A stretch of 6,852 bases of DNA from assembly GCA_004028495.1 (NCBI GenBank), contig MTKS01000082.1, positions 1 through 6,852 on the forward strand. Reading direction: 5' to 3'. How positions within the stretch are numbered: the stretch's first letter is position 1; each line of letters opens with the position of its first letter. The translations under genes were made by a program, and so were the position numbers. Positions 1 through 5,700 of this stretch are shown piece by piece. The DNA comes from Candidatus Electrothrix marina. GTDB taxonomy: Bacteria > Desulfobacterota > Desulfobulbia > Desulfobulbales > Desulfobulbaceae. The notes below the pieces were generated by a model, which ran no database searches, had not been told where the DNA came from, and was given only the letters and a program-made list of their open reading frames with translations.

Positions 1-763
1 ACCAGGACCAGACCGCGAAGATGTCTTCTTGAAAAAAAAGCCAGGACATAGCTGCCAAGGATAAAAAAGGGCCGAAAGGAATGCGGGTCTGCCCGCCTTT
101 TTTCTGGCTGAATATGGCGGCGATGCCGACAACGGAACCGGTCAGCGAGCTGAAGAATATAATGTAGAGCAGGCATTGATAGCCGAGAAAAGCCCCGATC
201 ATGGCCAGCAGCTTGATGTCCCCGCCGCCCATGCCCTCGCGCCCTGTGAGGAGGGCGTATCCCTTGGCGACCCCGTAAAGAATTCCCCCTCCCAGAAGAA
301 TGCCCAGTCCGGACTCCTGCCAGCTGACCAAGGGGTTGAAGAAGGAGGCGGCAAAGCCGATCAGAATACCGGGCAGGCTGATTTTGTCCGGAATAATTTG
401 CAGGTGGATATCAATGAAAATAATGACCAGCAGGGCCGCAAGAAAGAGGAAATAAAAGGGCAGGATAAGGGAAAACCCAAAGCGATTGTACAGGGCCAGC
501 GAGAGAAGCGCCATGCAGAGTTCCACAACGGGGTACTGTAAAGAGATAGGGACCTTGCAGGTACGGCATTTTCCCCGCAGGACAAGATAGCTGAGAACAG
601 GGATGTTTTCGTACCAGTGGAGGTCAGTGCCGCATTTCGGGCAATGAGAGGCCGGAAAGACCACGGATTGGGTTTCATCAGGCAGTCTGAAAATGACGAC
701 ATTGAGGAACGAGCCGATCAGGGCGCCGAAAATAAAGCTGTAGAGAAGGAGGAGAGTTTCCAT
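1..763 (-). CDS. pilD: Type IV prepilin peptidase (leader peptidase/N-methyltransferase), C-terminus cut by window edge
   Basis: An inner-membrane aspartic protease that cleaves the leader of type IV pilins and type II secretion pseudopilins, and in most homologues also methylates the new N-terminal residue. Reading the minus strand from the ATG at 763 gives 254 uninterrupted residues to the window edge. The N-terminus has the family signature GSFLNVVIFRLP (residues 17-28). A zinc-type CPKC...CRTC pair follows (Cys41, 44, 67, 70), marking the methyltransferase-containing form. The two catalytic aspartates are visible: Asp118 in FIDIHLQIIPD and Asp182 in the GMGGGDIKL (GxGD) motif. Several hydrophobic stretches fit a polytopic membrane protein. 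With about 254 residues seen, only the last few should be missing, since family members are commonly 250-290 residues. No good Shine-Dalgarno precedes the ATG, but the signature lies at the expected distance from it. The gene is divergent from pyrK. No pilin or secretion genes are visible, so its substrate system cannot be named; gspO is an equally fair symbol. Confidence 0.93.
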   Translation of the reverse strand, partial: METLLLLYSFIFGALIGSFLNVVIFRLPDETQSVVFPASHCPKCGTDLHWYENIPVLSYLVLRGKCRTCKVPISLQYPVVELCMALLSLALYNRFGFSLILPFYFLFLAALLVIIFIDIHLQIIPDKISLPGILIGFAASFFNPLVSWQESGLGILLGGGILYGVAKGYALLTGREGMGGGDIKLLAMIGAFLGYQCLLYIIFFSSLTGSVVGIAAIFSQKKGGQTRIPFGPFLSLAAMSWLFFQEDIFAVWSW

Positions 764-816
764 GTTTATGTAGAGGTTATGTTGAGCGCTGCTTTTGGGG
801 AGTGAAGAATGTTTCC

Positions 817-845
817 TTGAATCAAAAGGCTGTGCCGGTTATTAT
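817..845 (+). promoter_or_regulatory. Predicted sigma-70-type promoter for the pyrK-pyrD-aroD-aroE run
   Basis: A TTGAAT -35 (817-822, four of six consensus bases) and a TATTAT -10 (840-845, five of six) are separated by exactly 17 nt. This predicts a start near 852 and a leader of about 60 nt before pyrK. It is the best promoter I found in the divergent intergenic region and points into the biosynthetic genes. This is a match by eye only; the start site is not shown. Confidence 0.55.
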
Positions 846-846
846 A
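841..846 (-). promoter_or_regulatory. Possible -10 element for the divergent pilD gene
   Basis: On the minus strand these six bases read TATAAT, a perfect -10 hexamer, about 78 nt upstream of the pilD start codon. No recognisable -35 lies 16-19 nt further upstream on that strand, so only half of a promoter is visible. The element overlaps the right-facing -10 at 840-845 almost completely. Confidence 0.35.
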
Positions 847-912
847 GCCGGACCGGTAGGGAATGCCCGCCGCTGCAACCTTTCTTGTTAATGCTTACTT
901 GTAGCCTTTTTT

Positions 913-1695
913 ATGTCTGAATTCCAGCAAAAATGCAGTATCCTCGGTCGAGATCGTTTGGCACCCGATGTTTTTCGCCTGACGCTGCAAGCTCCGAAAA
1001 TCGCTGCCGTGGCTCAGCCCGGCCAATTTGTCATGGTCCGGGTCGTTGATGGTCTTGATCCCCTGCTTCGTCGTCCTTTTTCCATCCATCGCAGTTTTGC
1101 CGACGGCAGTATTTCTTTGCTCTTCAAGGTGATCGGTAAAGGGACCGCAATGTTGGCTCGTCGTTGTGTCGGCGATGAGCTTGACGTGGTCGGCCCCTTG
1201 GGCAACGGTTTTGAATTTTCCGATGATCGACCGGTCTGCCTGATCGGAGGCGGTATGGGCATTGCCCCGCTTCTTTTTCTGGCTGAGCATCTGCACAGTA
1301 CCGGGCGTGCAACAGAAAAAGATCATGTCCTGCTTGGTGCCCGCAATAAGGATGAACTGACTCCGTTGGCTGATGAATTTTCCGCCTTGGGATATACAGT
1401 GCAGTTGGCTACCGATGACGGCAGCATCGGTCATAAGGGATTTATCCCGGATCTTCTCGATTTTGTCCTGCCGACCGTGGAGCAGGTCTATACCTGCGGG
1501 CCGCACCTGATGATGGAAAATATTGTTCGTCAATGTCAGCAGGCCGAGGTGACCTGTCAGGTCTCTCTGGAAACCCATATGGCCTGCGGTATGGGAGCCT
1601 GTCTCGGTTGTACGGTGAATGGAAAAAGAGGCTTGGTTCATGTCTGTAAACAGGGGCCTATCTTTAATGCGGATCAACTGGAATGGAGTCTGTAA
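913..1695 (+). CDS. pyrK: Dihydroorotate dehydrogenase B, electron transfer subunit (FAD/2Fe-2S)
   Basis: The electron-transfer partner of class 1B dihydroorotate dehydrogenase: it passes electrons from dihydroorotate oxidation in PyrD to NAD+ in the cytoplasm, for UMP synthesis. The 260-residue protein has the ferredoxin-reductase layout. An N-terminal FAD-binding barrel carries RRPFSIH (residues 53-59) and PLGNGF (95-100). A nucleotide-binding domain follows with GGGMGIAPL (112-120) and YTCGP (193-197). The C-terminus has the PyrK-specific 2Fe-2S ligands Cys225, Cys230, Cys233 and Cys245 (CX4CX2CX11C). Length is normal. The ATG at 913 is the only reasonable start because an in-frame TAA lies at 889-891. 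No Shine-Dalgarno precedes it; instead there is a run of six T. It overlaps pyrD by one base if pyrD starts at 1695. The adjacent class 1B PyrD makes this assignment firm, since PyrK needs that partner. Confidence 0.96.
   Translation: MSEFQQKCSILGRDRLAPDVFRLTLQAPKIAAVAQPGQFVMVRVVDGLDPLLRRPFSIHRSFADGSISLLFKVIGKGTAMLARRCVGDELDVVGPLGNGFEFSDDRPVCLIGGGMGIAPLLFLAEHLHSTGRATEKDHVLLGARNKDELTPLADEFSALGYTVQLATDDGSIGHKGFIPDLLDFVLPTVEQVYTCGPHLMMENIVRQCQQAEVTCQVSLETHMACGMGACLGCTVNGKRGLVHVCKQGPIFNADQLEWSL
1685..1688 (+). promoter_or_regulatory. Shine-Dalgarno deciding the pyrD start
   Basis: A GGAG inside the last codons of pyrK lies 6 nt before the ATG at 1695, which overlaps the pyrK stop as TAATG. This favours 1695 over the in-frame ATGs at 1683, 1704, 1719 and 1758 and suggests translational coupling of PyrD to its obligate partner PyrK. 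Confidence 0.55.
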
Positions 1696-2678
1696 TGGGA
1701 AAAATGGAGAAATCTGTTATGGAATCCGGATCTGAAACAAATCTTGCCCCTTGCGGTATGCCTGATCTGCGGGTGCAGATCGGCTCCCTTGCCTTGCGCA
1801 ATCCGGTGATGACGGCCTCGGGTACCTTCGGTTATGCCCGGGAATTTGCAAACCTGGTTGATCTTGACCGGCTCGGCGGCATTATTGTCAAGGGGATCTC
1901 TTTGCAGCCCAAACCGGGGAATCCGCCCCCCAGAATCGTTGAGACGGCCTGCGGCATGCTTAATGCCATCGGCTTGGAAAATGTCGGAGTTGATCGTTTT
2001 ATCACAGGAAAAATGCCCTATCTGCGCAAGCTCTCAACCCCGGTTGTGGTCAATATTCTCGGCGATTCCGTGGAAGAGTACAGTGAGATCGCCCGTAGAC
2101 TGGACGGGGCCGAAGGGGTTGCAGCCCTGGAAGTGAACATTTCCTGCCCGAATGTAAAAAAAGGCGGGGTGGCCTTCGGTACGGTGCCGGAAATGGCGGC
2201 TCGGGTGACCGAGGCGGTGCGCCGGTTCACCACGTTGCCCCTGATCGTCAAGCTCTCACCCAATGTTACGGATATTGTCCTGATGGCACGGGCAGTTGCC
2301 GATGCCGGAGCTGATGCCGTCTCCCTGATTAATACCCTGATCGGCATGGCTATTGATCCGGTCAGCAGAAGGCCGAGGCTGGCCAATGTGATCGGCGGTC
2401 TGTCCGGGCCTGCAATTAAACCGGTGGCCCTGCGTATGGTCTGGCAGGTTGCCCAAGCTGTTTCTTTACCGGTGATCGGCATTGGCGGTATCACCACGGC
2501 TGCTGATGCCTTGGAGTTTCTTCTGGCCGGAGCAAGTGCGGTTCAGGTCGGCACCGCGAATTTTTACGATCCTTCTGCGGCGGAGAATATCGTGCAGGGA
2601 TTGAACGATTATCTGCAAGAGCAGGGTGAAGACCGTCTGGTTGATATTATCGGTACCTTGAAGACAGGAACAGATTAA
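1695..2678 (+). CDS. pyrD: Dihydroorotate dehydrogenase, class 1B catalytic subunit
   Basis: An FMN-dependent TIM-barrel enzyme oxidising dihydroorotate to orotate, the fourth step of pyrimidine synthesis, and forming a complex with PyrK. From the ATG at 1695 it is 327 residues. Key motifs, numbered from that start: NPVMTASGTFGYAREF (36-51); NISCPNVKKGG (148-158), where Cys151 is the class 1 catalytic base (class 2 enzymes have Ser); IVKLSPN (184-190); GGLSGPAIKP (234-243); and the FMN-phosphate loop GIGGI (262-266). The Cys and the neighbouring pyrK place it in class 1B, which uses NAD+ rather than quinone or fumarate. The conserved core begins only at MPDLRVQIG (ATG at 1758), so the protein has an N-terminal extension of about 21 polar residues not usual in roughly 305-residue relatives. 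An ATG at 1683 is also open. The stop overlaps the aroD start by one base. Confidence 0.96.
   Translation: MGKMEKSVMESGSETNLAPCGMPDLRVQIGSLALRNPVMTASGTFGYAREFANLVDLDRLGGIIVKGISLQPKPGNPPPRIVETACGMLNAIGLENVGVDRFITGKMPYLRKLSTPVVVNILGDSVEEYSEIARRLDGAEGVAALEVNISCPNVKKGGVAFGTVPEMAARVTEAVRRFTTLPLIVKLSPNVTDIVLMARAVADAGADAVSLINTLIGMAIDPVSRRPRLANVIGGLSGPAIKPVALRMVWQVAQAVSLPVIGIGGITTAADALEFLLAGASAVQVGTANFYDPSAAENIVQGLNDYLQEQGEDRLVDIIGTLKTGTD
2666..2669 (+). promoter_or_regulatory. Shine-Dalgarno for aroD
   Basis: An AGGA at the end of pyrD lies 8 nt before the aroD ATG at 2678. It supports that start and translation of aroD from the pyr message. Confidence 0.5.
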
Positions 2679-3397
2679 TGGCACAGATGACACGAGGAAA
2701 GATCTGTGTTTCCCTTGCCGGGGGCGATGTTGCCGCCCTTGCAGCTCAGGCCGGTCAGGTTGCGGACCGGGCGGATGTGATAGAGGTGCGGCTGGACAGT
2801 ATGCAGCATCCTGACGTGGCGGCCTGCTGTGCTGCGCTGGATACACCCCTGCTTTTTACCAATCGGCCCAGCTGGGAAGGCGGTGCCTTTGACCGTTCGG
2901 AGGAGCAACGGATAGAACCGCTTTTAGAGGCTGTTCAGCAGCAGGCAGCCTATGTTGATTGCGAACTGCGAGCAGAGTCATCTTTACGAGGGCAGCTCTT
3001 GGAGGCCATGTCAGGAGGGCCGACCCGGATGATTCTTTCCTGGCATAATTTCGAGGCCACCCCGCCGCAGGCGGAGTTGGAAGACGTGTTGGCACAAATG
3101 GTGGAGAGCGGTGCTCATACCGATAATACCGGCAAGATCGTCGGCAAGATTGTGACCACCGCCCATAGCCCGGAAGATGCCTTACGAGTCCTCCGCCTCC
3201 AGGAGCAGGCCAAGGCGGCGAATTTTCCCCTGAGCTGTTTCTGCATGGGAGAACCGGGTCGCATTACGCGCCTTGCCACCCTGTATCTTGGCGGCTATAT
3301 GACCTATGCCTGCCTGAACAACTCCCAGGTCACGGCCCCGGGTCAGCTGTCGCTTGAGCAGCTGCAGGAACTGACTGCTCTTCTTGTTGCAGCCTGA
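2678..3397 (+). CDS. aroD: 3-dehydroquinate dehydratase, type I
   Basis: Converts 3-dehydroquinate to 3-dehydroshikimate through a Schiff-base intermediate, the third shikimate-pathway step, in the cytoplasm. The 239-residue protein has the type I (aldolase-barrel) motifs: EVRLD with Glu36, Arg38 and Asp40; SWHNFEATP with the general-base histidine His123; GKIVTTAHS with the Schiff-base lysine Lys157; GEPGRITRL with substrate-binding Arg198; and TAPGQLS near the C-terminus with Gln223. A Thr (219) stands where E. coli AroD has Ser232, which looks like a conservative change. The type II form is unrelated in sequence and is ruled out. The start overlaps the pyrD stop as TAATG, so the gene appears translationally linked to pyrimidine genes. 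Its length is slightly shorter than E. coli AroD (252). aroE follows 30 nt later; these two enzymes are fused in some organisms but are separate here. Confidence 0.95.
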   Translation: MAQMTRGKICVSLAGGDVAALAAQAGQVADRADVIEVRLDSMQHPDVAACCAALDTPLLFTNRPSWEGGAFDRSEEQRIEPLLEAVQQQAAYVDCELRAESSLRGQLLEAMSGGPTRMILSWHNFEATPPQAELEDVLAQMVESGAHTDNTGKIVGKIVTTAHSPEDALRVLRLQEQAKAANFPLSCFCMGEPGRITRLATLYLGGYMTYACLNNSQVTAPGQLSLEQLQELTALLVAA

Positions 3398-3427
3398 GTA
3401 CGTTATCCCGCTTTTATTGAGAAAAAT

Positions 3428-4270
3428 ATGTCTATTGATGGAAAAACAGAGTTGTACGGAATAATCGGTAATCCGGTCCGCCATTCCTTGAGTCCGGCCA
3501 TGCATAATGCCGGATTCGCCACCATGGGAATGAACTGGGTTTATGTGCCTATGGAAGTAACAGATATCGAGCAGGGGATCACTGGCCTGCGGGCCTTGGG
3601 GTTCCGAGGGGTGAGCATCACTGTGCCGCATAAGGAGACGGTTATTCCCTTTCTTGATGAAATTGATCCGGTAGCGGAAAAGATCGGGGCTGTCAATACC
3701 TTGGTCTTTCAGAAGGGGAGAGATGGCCGGGTCATTCTGCGCGGGCTGAATACGGATTGGCTGGGTGCCAATACCGCCTTGGCGGAAAGGGTCAATTTGC
3801 AGCAGAGTCGGGTGCTGATTATCGGTGCCGGCGGTTCCGCCAAGGCTGTGGGATTCGGCCTGGTTCAGGCCGGGGCGGAGGTGATTATCTCCAATAGAAC
3901 TGCGGAAACCGGCAAGGCTCTTGCCGACTGGCTTGGTTGCTCCTTTATCCCTTTAGAAGAAGTCGCTGACGTTTCGGCGGATGTGCTGATCAACACCACT
4001 TCGGTGGGAATGGAACCGGATAATGAGGGTATTGTGGTGCCTCCCTCTCTTTTATCGGGATTCTCGGTGGTTATGGATATCGTCTATGCTCCCTTGGAAA
4101 CCCGATTACTTCGGGAGGCCAAGGCTGCGGGCTGCCAAACTATTGATGGTCTGTCCATGCTGCTTTATCAGGGGGCTGCCCAGTTTAAGATTTGGACCGG
4201 GGGACGGCCTCCTCAGCTTATTATGCGCTCTGCCCTGGAAGAAGAACTCCGTCGACGGACCATTGTCTGA
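3428..4270 (+). CDS. aroE: Shikimate dehydrogenase (NADP-dependent)
   Basis: Reduces 3-dehydroshikimate to shikimate with NADPH, acting directly after AroD. The 280-residue protein has normal length and all family landmarks. The substrate-binding HSLSP lies at 19-23. SITVPHKE contains the catalytic Lys69, and GAVNT (87-91) follows. GLNTDWLGA contains the catalytic partner Asp110. The Rossmann glycine loop GAGGSAKA is at 133-140. The NRT motif (156-158) usually goes with NADP preference. Later motifs are NTTSVGM (189-195) and LLYQGAAQF (245-253). It begins 30 nt after aroD, with a weak GAG 6 nt before the ATG. No terminator or promoter is visible in that gap, so it probably shares the pyrK-pyrD-aroD transcript. 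The motif set fits AroE better than the YdiB or quinate-dehydrogenase branches, though motifs alone do not exclude those. Confidence 0.95.
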   Translation: MSIDGKTELYGIIGNPVRHSLSPAMHNAGFATMGMNWVYVPMEVTDIEQGITGLRALGFRGVSITVPHKETVIPFLDEIDPVAEKIGAVNTLVFQKGRDGRVILRGLNTDWLGANTALAERVNLQQSRVLIIGAGGSAKAVGFGLVQAGAEVIISNRTAETGKALADWLGCSFIPLEEVADVSADVLINTTSVGMEPDNEGIVVPPSLLSGFSVVMDIVYAPLETRLLREAKAAGCQTIDGLSMLLYQGAAQFKIWTGGRPPQLIMRSALEEELRRRTIV

Positions 4271-4292
4271 ATTCGCGATGTTTTTTCGTTAC

Positions 4293-4332
4293 GTAAGGGC
4301 ACGGCGTGCCGTGTCCCTACAGAACCCTGTAG
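4293..4332. repeat. Two overlapping intergenic palindromes between aroE and aroA
   Basis: The first hairpin has 12-nt arms (4293-4304 and 4309-4320) around the loop CGTG, with one A-C mismatch and one G-T wobble. The second, CTACAG-AACC-CTGTAG (4317-4332), is a perfect 6-bp stem with a 4-nt loop. They share CTAC (4317-4320), so both cannot form fully at once. A perfect 8-base palindrome, TTACGTAA (4289-4296), overlaps the left edge. There is no T-tract directly after the hairpins on either strand, so this is not a classical intrinsic terminator. From memory, GGGCACGG/CCGTGCCC palindromes occur as dispersed intergenic repeats in cyanobacteria and some deltaproteobacteria; this copy may belong to such a family, but a single copy in one window cannot prove it. 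The rest of the 108-bp gap (4271-4378) shows only a weak TAAAAT (4341-4346) that might be a -10 for aroA. Confidence 0.6.
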
Positions 4333-4378
4333 ACAAAAGGTAAAATTTTTCCTGTTGAATCCCTGACGTTATAAAAAA

Positions 4379-5656
4379 ATGAGAGAAATAACCCCGGTTA
4401 ATACCTTAGATGCCGTTGTCCAAGTACCCGGCTCAAAGAGCCTGACCCAACGCGCCCTCATCGCGGCTGCCTTGGCCTGTGGCGAATCGACCCTTATCGG
4501 CCCGCTTGCCAGTGAAGACACGGCCTACACCATGACCGCTCTTCGCCAGATGGGCATAGCGGTAGATGATAGCGATCCCGCAGCCTGGGTGGTTCAAGGA
4601 TCCGGGGGCAGGATTCAGGCACCGGAGCAGGATATTTTTCTCGGCAATAACGGAACAGCCACCCGCTTTCTGACCTCTGTTGCCGCCTTGGGGCAGGGGC
4701 GGTTCCGAATTACCGGCGGAGAGCGCATGGCGGAGCGGCCCATCGAACCTCTTATCCGAGCCTTGCGGGGCTGGCAAGTGCAGATTCAGAGCGAGGCGGC
4801 CAACGGTTGTCCTCCCTTATCTATTGATGCTGACGGACTTTCCGGCGGAGAGACCGTATTGCCGGAAGGGAAGTCCAGTCAATACCTTTCCTCCCTGCTG
4901 CTGGTTGCTCCGTATGCAGATGAAAAGGCCGAGCTGACCGTGGAAGGGGAGGTCTTTTCCCAGCCCTATGTCAAGATGACCCTGGCCGTGATGGCAGCTT
5001 TCGGCATCTGGTGCGAGGTCGCTCCGGGCATGAATCATTTTCGCATACCGCAAGGTTGCTATCGTGGTACCCGATATCAGATTGAAGGGGATGCCTCCGG
5101 GGCCTCTTATTTCTGGGCCGCCGCCGCTGTGACAGGCGGAAAGGTCACGGTTGCCAATGTGCCGGTGCCTTCCTTACAGGGGGATGCCCTGCTTGTTCCT
5201 CTGCTGGAGCGGATGGGCTGCGAGGTGGAACGACTCCAAGGGGGCATTGCCGTGCAGGGGCCGGAGCAACTGACGGGAATTGAGGTGGATATGGGCAATA
5301 TGCCGGATGTCGCGCCGACGCTGGCTGTTGTGGCGGCCTTTGCTGAGGGAACCACGGTGATTCATAATATCGCCCATCTTCGCATCAAGGAATGTGATCG
5401 ACTGGCGGTTATGGTCAGTGAGCTGCGGAAGATGGGGGCCAATGTCGAAGAGGAAGAGGATCGGATGATCATTCACGGGCAGGCTGGCGGGGCCAATCTG
5501 CACGGGGCTGATATCGCGACCTTTGAGGATCATCGGATTGCTATGTGCTTTGCCGTGGCCGGGTTGGGGGTTCCTGGGGTGAAAGTCCACGGCGAGGAAT
5601 GCGTGGCTAAGTCTTTTCCTGATTTTTGGGAGCGGTTTGTGGGGATGTTGGGGTAG
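4379..5656 (+). CDS. aroA: 3-phosphoshikimate 1-carboxyvinyltransferase (EPSP synthase)
   Basis: Transfers the enolpyruvyl group of phosphoenolpyruvate to shikimate 3-phosphate, the sixth step towards chorismate. The 425-residue protein has the usual length and two-domain layout. Active-site motifs: GSKSLTQR (Lys20, Ser21, Arg25); GNNGTATRF (89-97) in the PEP loop; AERPIEPL with Arg120; GKSSQYLSSLLL (Ser166, Ser167, Gln168); NMPDVAPT with the catalytic Asp310; RIKECDRL with Lys337 and catalytic Glu338; EDHRIAM (Asp384, His385, Arg386); and AKSFPDF with Lys411. In the PEP loop, Thr95 and Phe97 stand where E. coli AroA has Met99 and Pro101. The ATG at 4379 lacks a Shine-Dalgarno, but PGSKS sits at the normal distance from it. 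It lies 108 nt after aroE beyond a hairpin region, so it may be read through from the operon or have its own promoter. aroB, aroK and aroC are not in this window. Confidence 0.96.
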   Translation: MREITPVNTLDAVVQVPGSKSLTQRALIAAALACGESTLIGPLASEDTAYTMTALRQMGIAVDDSDPAAWVVQGSGGRIQAPEQDIFLGNNGTATRFLTSVAALGQGRFRITGGERMAERPIEPLIRALRGWQVQIQSEAANGCPPLSIDADGLSGGETVLPEGKSSQYLSSLLLVAPYADEKAELTVEGEVFSQPYVKMTLAVMAAFGIWCEVAPGMNHFRIPQGCYRGTRYQIEGDASGASYFWAAAAVTGGKVTVANVPVPSLQGDALLVPLLERMGCEVERLQGGIAVQGPEQLTGIEVDMGNMPDVAPTLAVVAAFAEGTTVIHNIAHLRIKECDRLAVMVSELRKMGANVEEEEDRMIIHGQAGGANLHGADIATFEDHRIAMCFAVAGLGVPGVKVHGEECVAKSFPDFWERFVGMLG

Positions 5657-5700
5657 GGGGATGATGCGGCTTCCGTACAAGAAACTTGGATGACACGAGC

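Noticed and set aside
176..541. A 121-residue plus-strand frame opposite the prepilin peptidase gene.
   Set aside because: The minus strand here encodes the clear family motifs, including both catalytic aspartates; the plus-strand frame is polar, featureless sequence.
907..912. T6 tract as the end of an intrinsic terminator/attenuator before pyrK.
   Set aside because: No stable GC-rich stem lies immediately upstream; only a 3-bp GGG/CCC stem near 859-868 is visible, too far away.
895..1677. A 260-residue open frame antisense to pyrK.
   Set aside because: It lies wholly opposite a gene with complete PyrK motifs and has no recognisable domain; its sequence has the low-complexity, His/Gln-rich look of an antisense shadow.
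4023..4343. A 106-residue frame overlapping the end of aroE and running into the hairpin region.
   Set aside because: It is an out-of-frame reading of aroE that ends in the palindrome; there is no ribosome site or recognisable domain.
4352..4376. TTGAAT followed by TATAAA just before aroA as a promoter.
   Set aside because: The spacing is only about 9-10 nt, far below the 16-18 nt needed, and the TATAAA abuts the start codon.
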